From NCBI GenBank assembly GCA_021812735.1, contig JAKAMV010000021.1, forward strand, positions 1 through 31,141: 31,141 bases of DNA, given 5' to 3'. The notes beneath the pieces are model-generated. The model saw only the letters and a list, made by a program, of their open reading frames with translations. It made no database searches and was not told the origin of the DNA. A program made the position numbers and the translations under genes. The stretch comes from Chloroflexota bacterium. GTDB taxonomy: Bacteria; Chloroflexota; Limnocylindria; Limnocylindrales; CSP1-4. Shown one piece after another: positions 16,172 through 22,473 of the stretch (the stretch's first letter is position 1; the number at the start of each line of letters is the position of its first letter).

Positions 16172-17047
16172 ATGACCGACCTCACCACGCACGGAGACCG
16201 CCTCGCCGGCCGCGCCGTGTCCGGCGGCCGCCCGGTGCGCAAGGACGAGATCGAGCTGGTCGAGCGCGGCCTCTATGTGGAGTCGTGGCTGCCGGAGCGC
16301 CGCTCGCGCCGCAAGCCGCTCCTCTTCGTCCACGGCGTCCTCGCCGGCTCGTGGGTCTGGGAGCGGTACCTGCACCACTTCGCGGCCCGCGGCTGGGAGG
16401 GCCACGCCCTCAACCTGCGCAACCACTACTGGAGCCAGACCGCGGACCCGGGGACGCTGACGATCGAGTCCTACACCGAGGACGTGATCGCCGCGATGGA
16501 GCGGCTGGGCCCGAACGTCGTGGCCATCGGGCACGGCCTCGGCGGCCTGCTGGTCCTCAAGGCCATCGAGCGGGCTCCCGTGGCCGCGTACGCCCTGCTG
16601 GCCCCCGAGCCGCCGCGCGAGATCCGCGAGCCCGCCCTTGCGCACCTCGTGCGCGAGGTGCCCGACGCCTGGGGTCGTGCGGAGCTGGGCTGGGAGATGC
16701 TGCCCGACAAGCTGATCCGCGATCAGCGCGACCTCACCGTTGCCGACGTGGTGCGAATCCAGCACCTCCTCGGCCAGAAGCCGTTCGAATCCGGCCCCGC
16801 GCGTCGCCAGGTCCTCGCCGGTGTCCCGGTGGACCGCGCGGCGTTGCCCGACGTGCCCCGGCTCGTCATCGGCGCTGGGCTCGACACCTTCATCGCGGAG
16901 CCTGACGTGGAGCGGCTCGCCGAGTGGCTGGACGCCCCGTACGAGCCGTTCGGCGCGCACTCCCACTTCGGGCTGCTGCTGGGCGAGCAGAGCTACCTCC
17001 AGGTGGCCGACACGCTTCGGGCGTTCCTCGAACAGCACCGCCTCTAG
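16172..17047 (+). CDS. Alpha/beta-hydrolase fold protein lacking the nucleophile serine
   Basis: A 291-residue protein with the alpha/beta-hydrolase layout: strand and oxyanion loop LLFVHGVLAGSWVWERY (50-66), the nucleophile elbow at 118-125, a helical cap (about 145-215), an Asp in VIGAGLDTFI (Asp238) and a C-terminal His in GAHSHFG (His263/265). The elbow reads AIGHGLGG instead of GHSxGG: residue 122 is Gly (codon GGC), where Ser AGC would differ by one base. The Asp and His remain. The protein may therefore be a non-catalytic binding relative, may use another mechanism, or the base may be a sequence error. It probably shares a transcript with the DUF1015 gene 13 nt upstream. Confidence 0.8.
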   Translation: MTDLTTHGDRLAGRAVSGGRPVRKDEIELVERGLYVESWLPERRSRRKPLLFVHGVLAGSWVWERYLHHFAARGWEGHALNLRNHYWSQTADPGTLTIESYTEDVIAAMERLGPNVVAIGHGLGGLLVLKAIERAPVAAYALLAPEPPREIREPALAHLVREVPDAWGRAELGWEMLPDKLIRDQRDLTVADVVRIQHLLGQKPFESGPARRQVLAGVPVDRAALPDVPRLVIGAGLDTFIAEPDVERLAEWLDAPYEPFGAHSHFGLLLGEQSYLQVADTLRAFLEQHRL

Positions 17048-17124
17048 GCTGCGAGGCGAGGCGATCCGCGCACGTCGCCCGCCCGGCTCTTGCAGGCTCT
17101 CTGCCCGCTGAGATCAGTCGCGCA

Positions 17125-17364
17125 GGACTCGCCCGGCGCCCGCCGCCGCCCGCGAGTCGGGTGGGACTCGCCCGGCGCTTGAATCAAGCGTGGGCAAGGT
17201 GCCTACGGGCTCGGAACGAGCGGGGAGCCACGCTCAACCGACGCCCGACTGAGCCCCAGCCGACTCAGGGCGCCGGGCGACGCCCCGCTGAACCCCACGC
17301 GACTCAAGGAGCCAACGGACGCCCGGCTGCGGCGACTCAAGGAGCCAACGGACAGCCGGTTGCG
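17125..17364. repeat. Minisatellite-like direct repeats in the gap before tRNA-Glu
   Basis: The 375-nt gap between the hydrolase and tRNA-Glu holds no gene. GGACTCGCCCGGCGC occurs at 17125-17139 and 17164-17178. A 33-nt unit beginning GCGACTCAAGGAGCCAACGG occurs in tandem at 17299-17331 and 17332-17364 with three mismatches, and more decayed units with the same GACTC core lie between 17230 and 17298. Confidence 0.7.
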
Positions 17365-17389
17365 GGGTTCTGCCCGTCCCTGCTATCCT
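17360..17389 (+). promoter_or_regulatory. Promoter of tRNA-Glu
   Basis: TTGCGG (17360-17365) and TATCCT (17384-17389) are separated by 18 nt and end 33 nt before the mature tRNA. The -35 element lies in the last copy of the 33-nt tandem repeat. Confidence 0.6.
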
Positions 17390-17422
17390 GCGCGGCCGGT
17401 CGAGCAATCGGCCGACTGCCTC

Positions 17423-17499
17423 GCCGCATTCGTCTAGAGGCCCAGGACACCGCCCTCTCAAGGCGGAGATCATCGGTTCGAATCCGATATGCGGTACCA
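17423..17499 (+). tRNA. tRNA-Glu(CTC)
   Basis: The acceptor stem GCCGCAT pairs with ATGCGGT. The anticodon stem CCGCC/GGCGG holds the loop CTCTCAA with anticodon CTC at 17457-17459. The T arm contains GGTTCGAATCC, and the 3' CCA is encoded (17497-17499). It reads GAG, a dominant Glu codon in this GC-rich genome. Confidence 0.95.
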
Positions 17500-17511
17500 G
17501 CGAATCCCCCC

Positions 17512-17545
17512 ACGCCCCCGGCCCCGCCCCGGGGGCGTTGTCGTT
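17512..17545 (+). terminator. Intrinsic terminator after tRNA-Glu
   Basis: ACGCCCCCG (17512-17520) pairs perfectly with CGGGGGCGT (17530-17538) around a 9-nt loop and is followed by TGTCGTT. It lies 13 nt after the tRNA. Confidence 0.7.
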
Positions 17546-17629
17546 CCGGGAATCGTCCGGTGGGCTGTTGCGGCGGATCGGCCACGTGTCCTGCCGCAGC
17601 CAAGGGCGTCGCCGCGCCGGGCCATGCCC

Positions 17630-17635
17630 TAGACT
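17630..17635 (+). promoter_or_regulatory. Candidate -10 element of the dgcN-dgcA operon
   Basis: TAGACT is 37 nt before ATG 17673, so this transcript would carry a short leader with a good ribosome binding site (GGAGGA at 17664-17669), unlike the leaderless genes nearby. The same hexamer TAGACT precedes tRNA-Arg. Confidence 0.45.
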
Positions 17636-17672
17636 CGGACGCGCCCCTTCGGCACCCCCAAACGGAGGATCC

Positions 17673-18803
17673 ATGCCCCCGACCGCTGACCGTCGCCTCG
17701 TCATCCTTGCCGAGGGCAACTTCGGCTACCACCACGGCAAGACCGCCATGGGCGTCATCCGGTTCGGCCAGGACAAGGTCGTGGCCGTGATCGACTCGAC
17801 CCAGGCTGGGCGCAACGTCCGCGAGTGGCTGGGGGACACGGGCCGCTACGACATCCCGATCGTCGCCAGCCTGTCGGACGCACTGGGCTTCCTGCCCCGG
17901 GCCAACGGCCTCCTCATCGGCATCGCCCCCACCGGCGGCAAGCTGCCCGACGAGTGGCGCGCGGTCATCCTGGGCGCGATCCGGTCCGGCCTCGACGTCC
18001 ACTCCGGGCTCCACACGCTCGTCGGCGACGACCCGGAGTTCGCCGATGCGGCGCGCGCGGCCGGCGTCCGGCTGATCGACTACCGACGCCCGCCCGAGCG
18101 CATGGAGACCGCGGTCGGCCGCCTCCACGAGCCGGGCAAGCGCGTGATCCTCACCGTGGGCACCGACTGCGCGATCGGCAAGATGTCGGTGGCGCTCGAG
18201 CTGCGCCGCGCGGCGGCGGCGAGCGGCCGCTCGGCGTCGTTCGTGGCGACGGGCCAGACCGGGATGATGATCGAGGGCTGGGGTGTGGCCGTGGACCGCG
18301 TGATCTCGGACTTCGTCCAGGGCACCTGCGAGTGGCTGAGCGAGGAGGGGGAGCGGCGCGGCGACTGGGTGCTGGTCGAGGGCCAGGGGTCGCTTGACCA
18401 CCCCGCCTACAGCGCGGTCACGCTCGGGCTGATCCACGGATTCACGCCGCAGTCCATGGTGCTGGTGCACATGCCTGGCCTCGAGGACCACGACTGGGAC
18501 CACCTCCCGGAGCGCAAGTTCCCGCTCAAGCCGCTGCCCGACTTCATCCGCGTCCACGAGGAGGTCGCCGGGCTCGTCGCGCCGTCCCGGGTGGTGGCCG
18601 TGGCCCTGAACACCTCGCGCATCGCGGACGAGGCGGACGCCCGTCGGGTGATCGAGGCGACGGCCGCCGAGACCGGGCTGCCGTGCGACGACCCGGTCCG
18701 CTTCGGGGGCGACGCGCTGTGGGCCCGGATCGCCGAGGCGACCGAGGCACTGCCATGGGTGGCGGCCAACGACGCCCGCGCGGCGGAGGGGGTGTCGGCG
18801 TGA
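17673..18803 (+). CDS. dgcN: DUF1611 protein, DgcN-type N-acetyltransferase
   Basis: A 376-residue protein with the two-part DUF1611 layout: an N-terminal Rossmann-like half (LVILAEGNFGYHHGKTAMGVIRF at the start, then VIDSTQAGRNVREWLG) and a C-terminal half with a P-loop-like GTDCAIGKMSVALELRR near residue 165. VLVEGQGSLDHPAYSAVTLGL and HMPGLEDHDW follow. Proteins of this family paired with a dipeptide-epimerase-like enzyme are annotated DgcN, which with DgcA converts D-glutamate to L-glutamate through an N-acetylated intermediate. The four-base overlap (GTGA) with the next gene supports that pairing. ATG 17673 was chosen for its ribosome binding site and because homology starts there; the open frame upstream covers the tRNA terminator. 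Confidence 0.85.
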   Translation: MPPTADRRLVILAEGNFGYHHGKTAMGVIRFGQDKVVAVIDSTQAGRNVREWLGDTGRYDIPIVASLSDALGFLPRANGLLIGIAPTGGKLPDEWRAVILGAIRSGLDVHSGLHTLVGDDPEFADAARAAGVRLIDYRRPPERMETAVGRLHEPGKRVILTVGTDCAIGKMSVALELRRAAAASGRSASFVATGQTGMMIEGWGVAVDRVISDFVQGTCEWLSEEGERRGDWVLVEGQGSLDHPAYSAVTLGLIHGFTPQSMVLVHMPGLEDHDWDHLPERKFPLKPLPDFIRVHEEVAGLVAPSRVVAVALNTSRIADEADARRVIEATAAETGLPCDDPVRFGGDALWARIAEATEALPWVAANDARAAEGVSA

Positions 18804-19888
18804 CGCTGTCGATCCGCTTCCGCACCCTCGAGCTGCCGCTCCGGGACCCGTTCATCATCGCCCGCTCCGCTGGCCGCGAGGGCCGCCGCATCACCACCGT
18901 GGTCGCCGAGCTGCGCGACGACGCCGACGGCCCGGACGGGCCGGTCGGACTCGGCGAAGGGTATCCGGACCCGTACTACGGCGACACGCCCGAGACCATG
19001 ACCGCGACGGCGCCGGTGCTGCTCGCGGCGGTCGAACCCGTGGCCGCCGGGCTGCGCGGGGGGCTCGACGAGGCGCGCGCGGCCCTGGCGGGGGCTGGCG
19101 ACCGGATGTCGGCCCGACTCGCCCACCACGGCGCCGCGAAGTGCGCCATCGACATCGCCCTGCACGATCTGGTCGGCAAGCGCCTGGGCATCACCGTCCG
19201 CGAGCTGCTCGAGATGCCCGCCGAGCGCCCGCCCACGGACTTCACGCTCGGGATCGACGCGCCTGAGGTCGTGGCGGAGCGCGCCAGGCGGGCGGCCGGC
19301 TTCCCGGCGCTCAAGATCAAGGTGGGCGGACCGTCCGACATCGCCACCCTCGAGGCGGTGCGGCGCGTCTACGACGGGCCGATCCGGGTCGACGCCAACA
19401 CCGGCTGGACGCTGGAGGGGGCGATGGAGCTGCTGCCCGCGCTGGAGCAGCTGGGCGTCGTCCTCGTGGAGCAGCCGTTCCCAGCCCGTCGTCTGGACCT
19501 GCTCCGCGAGCTCCAGGCGCGTTCGCCGCTGCCGATCGTGGCCGACGAGAGCGCGGTCACGGCCGAGGACCTCGACGCTCTGCACGGCGTCGTGGCGGGC
19601 GTCAACGTGAAGCTCGCCAAGGTGGGCGGCGTGGGGCCGGCGAAGCGGATGCTCGCCCGGGCCCGCGAGATGGGCTTCCGGACGTTCCTCGGGTGCATGG
19701 AGGAGACGTCGGTCGTCATCGCGGCGTCGGCTGCGGTCTCGCCCCTCGCCGAGTGGGTGGACCTCGACGGCTGCCTGCTGCTCGCCGACGACCCGGTCAC
19801 GGGCCTCGAGATCGGTCCCGACAAGGTCTGGCGTCTGCCGCCGAATCCCGGTCTGGGCCTCGAGCTGCGGCCGGACAGCCGGCCCTAG
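18800..19888 (+). CDS. dgcA: Enolase-superfamily racemase/epimerase, DgcA-type (N-acetyl-D-Glu racemase)
   Basis: A 362-residue product from GTG 18800, overlapping dgcN by four bases. It is a muconate-lactonising/dipeptide-epimerase subgroup enzyme: capping domain (1-125), then a barrel with the base pair KIK in FPALKIKVGG (about 170) and NVKLAKVGG (about 270). The metal ligands are Asp in VDANTGWT, Glu in VEQPF and Asp in VADESAV. Alone it would be called L-Ala-D/L-Glu epimerase, involved in recycling murein peptides. Its tight coupling to a DUF1611 gene points to the DgcA role of racemising N-acetyl-D-glutamate for D-Glu catabolism. Both catalytic lysines are present. Confidence 0.85.
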   Translation: MTLSIRFRTLELPLRDPFIIARSAGREGRRITTVVAELRDDADGPDGPVGLGEGYPDPYYGDTPETMTATAPVLLAAVEPVAAGLRGGLDEARAALAGAGDRMSARLAHHGAAKCAIDIALHDLVGKRLGITVRELLEMPAERPPTDFTLGIDAPEVVAERARRAAGFPALKIKVGGPSDIATLEAVRRVYDGPIRVDANTGWTLEGAMELLPALEQLGVVLVEQPFPARRLDLLRELQARSPLPIVADESAVTAEDLDALHGVVAGVNVKLAKVGGVGPAKRMLARAREMGFRTFLGCMEETSVVIAASAAVSPLAEWVDLDGCLLLADDPVTGLEIGPDKVWRLPPNPGLGLELRPDSRP

Positions 19889-19927
19889 CACGCCGCCGCG
19901 ACCGCTGCAAGGCGGCCGCCGCAGGAC

Positions 19928-19989
19928 CCGTCCACAGTCTTGACGGGGCTCCCGAGGGCTGTCCACCAAGGCCTCGGGCCTGTGGACAA
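19928..19989. promoter_or_regulatory. Cluster of three DnaA-box-like sites
   Basis: TGTGGACAA at 19981-19989 is the exact reverse complement of the high-GC DnaA box TTGTCCACA. CCGTCCACA (19928-19936) and CTGTCCACC (19959-19967) each match it at 7 of 9 positions in the other orientation. The GTCCAC/GTGGAC arms are also mutually complementary and could form a hairpin in RNA or an inverted-repeat operator. They lie between dgcA and the small gene at 20171. Confidence 0.4.
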
Positions 19990-20018
19990 GTCGGTGGGCA
20001 ACATGGTGGAGAAGGCCC

Positions 20019-20047
20019 TTCCGCCGGGCCTGCGACGCCCGTAGGAT
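20019..20047 (+). promoter_or_regulatory. Candidate promoter of the small gene at 20171
   Basis: TTCCGC (20019-20024) and TAGGAT (20042-20047) are 17 nt apart. This would give a leader of about 115 nt, starting just downstream of the DnaA-box-like sites. Confidence 0.35.
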
Positions 20048-20170
20048 TGCCGGAGTCGCCGCAGCCAAGGGGGTACGGCAGACCAGACGCAAGACTGCCC
20101 GAGGTCGGTGGTCGCCCCATGCCGGGGTCCCGTCAGACCGCCGCTTTCCAGCCCTGGAGGACCCGTCTTC

Positions 20171-20521
20171 ATGCTGCCCGCAGGAACCGCGCCGTCCGCT
20201 GCACCCTTCACCCAGGAGGCCGAGGCGTTCGTGCGGTTCTGCTACCAGCGCCGCCGGGTCGGCTGGCCGGAGCTGTACGACGAGATGTGCCGTGTCGCCA
20301 CGCGCGGGATCTTCCGGGGGATGGGCCCGGAGGCGCTCGCGGAGGTGGGCATCGGGTTCAGCCTGTTCGAGACGCCGCGGATGGCGCAGCTCGTCCACCG
20401 AGTGGTGGGCGAGGAGCTGGCTGCACGGCGGGCGGCGAGGACTGCGGCGCTCGAGGCCGCCAGGACAGATGGAGCGGACCGGCCCCAGGCCGTCCCGGGC
20501 GTGGCGGTGACCGCGGCCTGA
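20171..20521 (+). CDS. Small uncharacterised soluble protein
   Basis: A 116-residue protein from ATG 20171, which has TGGAGGA about 8 nt upstream; the frame is open to 20108 but the earlier Met lacks such a site. The conserved-looking core is FTQEAEAFVRFCYQRRRVGW followed by PELYDEMCRVATRGIFRGMG and IGFSLFETPRMAQLVHRVVGE, predicted to be mostly helical, with a disordered Ala/Arg-rich tail from about residue 85. No family or motif is recognised. It is convergent with the 75-residue gene at 20628-20855. Confidence 0.6.
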   Translation: MLPAGTAPSAAPFTQEAEAFVRFCYQRRRVGWPELYDEMCRVATRGIFRGMGPEALAEVGIGFSLFETPRMAQLVHRVVGEELAARRAARTAALEAARTDGADRPQAVPGVAVTAA

Positions 20522-20555
20522 TCCCGCGGTCGCCTTGCCGGGTCCGTGGGTCACG

Positions 20556-20570
20556 CCGCGCACGGCGCGG
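20556..20570. terminator. Small hairpin between convergent genes
   Basis: CCGCGC-ACG-GCGCGG forms a 6-bp stem in the 106-nt gap between two convergent genes. It has no clear U-tract on either strand, so termination is only a possibility. Confidence 0.25.
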
Positions 20571-20627
20571 ACTCCGCACCGGCGACCCCGCGCTGCCGAC
20601 ACGACTCCGGCCGCGGGCGGGCGAGGG

Positions 20628-20855
20628 TCAGGCGCGGATGCGCCGCCGGGCCATCTCGCCCTCGATCTGGCGCTCCGCCTCGACGTACCGGTCGATCTGC
20701 TCGCGCAGCTGGTTGGCCTCGGGCGTGTAGAGGTGGACCTGCTGCTGGAGGATGTAGGACAGCCGGCGGCTGGTCATCCGGACGTGGTCCAGATTCTTCA
20801 TCAGGACCAGCGGGTCCATGGAGGCGAGGTCGGACGGGGGGTACATCTGGTTCAT
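20628..20855 (-). CDS. Small helical protein of unknown function
   Basis: A 75-residue protein starting MNQMYPPSDLASMDPLVLMK, then a helix NLDHVRMTSRRLSYILQQQV and a C-terminal amphipathic helix with LREQIDRYVEAERQIEGEMA. The heptad spacing of hydrophobic residues in the second half suggests a short coiled coil. It is rich in Met and charged residues, unlike spurious frames in this GC-rich sequence, which are full of Arg/Pro/Ala. It lies 59 nt after the methyltransferase on the same strand. No known family is recognised. Confidence 0.6.
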   Translation of the reverse strand: MNQMYPPSDLASMDPLVLMKNLDHVRMTSRRLSYILQQQVHLYTPEANQLREQIDRYVEAERQIEGEMARRRIRA

Positions 20856-20914
20856 CGCCCCACCATGCTAGCCGAAGGCGGCGGCTCGGCGGGGAGCGGC
20901 GGCGCGCGTGCCCG

Positions 20915-22345
20915 CTAGAGCGGCCGGAGCCGCTGTGGGGGCCACGCCCAGTCGATCGGGAGCCCGGCGGCGGCCACCGCGCGGCGCCGGCCGGCCTCGG
21001 TGGCGCCCACGACCAGGAGCCGATCGGTCTTGGTGGCCTGCCCCGCCTCATCGCCCCACAGCCGGGTCATCTTGCGGTTGGCGGCCACCTCGTCCCGGAG
21101 GATCCCCGCCAGCCGGAACCCAGCCGGGCGCGCCGCCTCCTCCCAGACCCGCTCGGGGAGGTGCAGCCCGTCCCGAGACGGCTTGCCGCGGTCGGTCTCC
21201 ACGTCGCCGATCACGAGCACCGCGATCCCGTCGTCAGTCAGCGCCGGGCGAAGGTCGGCCAGGACCTCGCGCAGGAACGCCAGGTACGGCTCGCGGGTGT
21301 GCGCGTCGTCGAGCTCTGCGTCGATGGCCCGGGCGTCGAACCCCAGCAGCCAGGTGCGGAGCCAGTTGTAGTACCCGTACTTGAGCACGCGCAGGTAGGG
21401 CGGCGAGGTGACCGCCAGGCGGGCGCGGTCCGGCAGGCCGCGGGCCCGCAGGGCCGTCCGGGCGCGCCGGCCCGCGCTGCGCGCGTCGCCGTGGAGCGCG
21501 ATGCCCGCCGTCGTCGGCAACGGCTGGCGGTAGAGGCGGTTGAGCTTGGTTGCCAGCGCGTCGAACGCGTCGCGCCGCGGCGGTTCGTAGCCGTGCTCGG
21601 CGACGAACGTCCGCACGTAGCGCGGGGCCATGCTGAACGTGTTGGGCATGACCGTCGAGAGGTACGACGGCGTCTTGCCGTGGAGGATGCCCGCGAGGGC
21701 GCCGGCCAGGAACCGGTCGGCATGGTCGTCGAGCCGGAGCTGCGAGCGCAGGAGCAGCAGCTGGCCCAGGGTGCGCGGGTGGAACGCCAGGGCGACCTCG
21801 TTTGGGACGGCCTCGTCGCGGGCATCCGGGCCGTGGCCGCTCCCGGCTGACGGGACCGAGGCCGCGGGGTGGCCGGGTTGCGCATGGGCTCGCTCGCCGA
21901 GGGCGTCCCAGGCGGCGGCGTCCGCAGCCCAGGCGAGGCGCAGCGCGGTCAGCCGGGTCCGCGCCTCGGCGGGCGTCGCGGGCTCGAGCTTGGCGGCGGT
22001 GAGCACGTGGGCGAGCGGGTTGAGGTCGTTGCCCACTCCGATCCGCCCCTCGGCGACCGCCTGGAGCGGTGCCGTGCCCCGGCCGGAGAAGGGGTCGAGC
22101 ACGACGTCGCCCGGGCGGGTGTAGCGGGCGATGAAGGCGTGCGGCAGCGCCGCCGGGAAGCTCGCCAGGTACGAGCACATCGGGTGCAGGCTGTGGCCCC
22201 ACAGCCGCGCCTGCGCCTTCCACTCGGCCTCGAGGGCGAGGGACGGCAGAGCACTCGGCAGCTCGAGCGCGAGCTGGCCGGCGGCTGACGGTGTGGAGCG
22301 AGGTCGCTGGTCGGGCATTCCCGGGCTCGACGGTCCGCGCGGCAT
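20915..22345 (-). CDS. DNA methyltransferase (SPPY class), no restriction partner in view
   Basis: About 476 residues from ATG 22345 (an alternative start is ATG 22318). The SAM-binding motif I is DVVLDPFSGRGTAPLQAVAEGR in the first quarter, preceded by a conserved HPMCSYLASFPAALPHAFI block. The catalytic motif TSPPYLRVLKYGYYNWLRTW lies near residue 325, the type used by N4-cytosine and some N6-adenine methyltransferases. Motif I preceding the catalytic motif defines the domain order. A central region (about 120-290) probably recognises DNA. No endonuclease gene or second methyltransferase is adjacent, so it is likely an orphan with a regulatory or house-keeping methylation role. The frame remains open to 22777, but that part overlaps the end of the acetyltransferase gene. 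Confidence 0.85.
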   Translation of the reverse strand: MPRGPSSPGMPDQRPRSTPSAAGQLALELPSALPSLALEAEWKAQARLWGHSLHPMCSYLASFPAALPHAFIARYTRPGDVVLDPFSGRGTAPLQAVAEGRIGVGNDLNPLAHVLTAAKLEPATPAEARTRLTALRLAWAADAAAWDALGERAHAQPGHPAASVPSAGSGHGPDARDEAVPNEVALAFHPRTLGQLLLLRSQLRLDDHADRFLAGALAGILHGKTPSYLSTVMPNTFSMAPRYVRTFVAEHGYEPPRRDAFDALATKLNRLYRQPLPTTAGIALHGDARSAGRRARTALRARGLPDRARLAVTSPPYLRVLKYGYYNWLRTWLLGFDARAIDAELDDAHTREPYLAFLREVLADLRPALTDDGIAVLVIGDVETDRGKPSRDGLHLPERVWEEAARPAGFRLAGILRDEVAANRKMTRLWGDEAGQATKTDRLLVVGATEAGRRRAVAAAGLPIDWAWPPQRLRPL

Positions 22346-22383
22346 GGGCTCCGCACGCAGGGCGGCGAAGCGTAGCACGCCCG

Positions 22384-22408
22384 ATTCGGCGCGCGGTATA
22401 GGCCGAAT
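22384..22408. promoter_or_regulatory. Inverted repeat upstream of the methyltransferase gene
   Basis: ATTCGGC (22384-22390) and GCCGAAT (22402-22408) form a perfect 7-bp inverted repeat with an 11-nt spacer, about 40-60 nt before the methyltransferase start. On the minus strand a TACGCT -10-like element lies between it and the gene, so it is positioned like an operator or activator site. Confidence 0.45.
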
Positions 22409-22473
22409 GGCGGATTGGCCGCCTCTGCGCGCGAGGGACGGCGTCAGGGGCACGTGATCGGAGCCGTGGCCCG

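Noticed and set aside
16924..17790. Plus-strand frame spanning the repeat region and tRNA-Glu
   Set aside because: It reads through the tRNA and terminator and overlaps the hydrolase and dgcN; its TQGANG repeats simply translate the noncoding 33-nt repeat.
19928..19989. Chromosomal origin of replication
   Set aside because: Only one perfect DnaA box, no AT-rich unwinding element, and none of dnaA, dnaN, rpmH or gyrB nearby.
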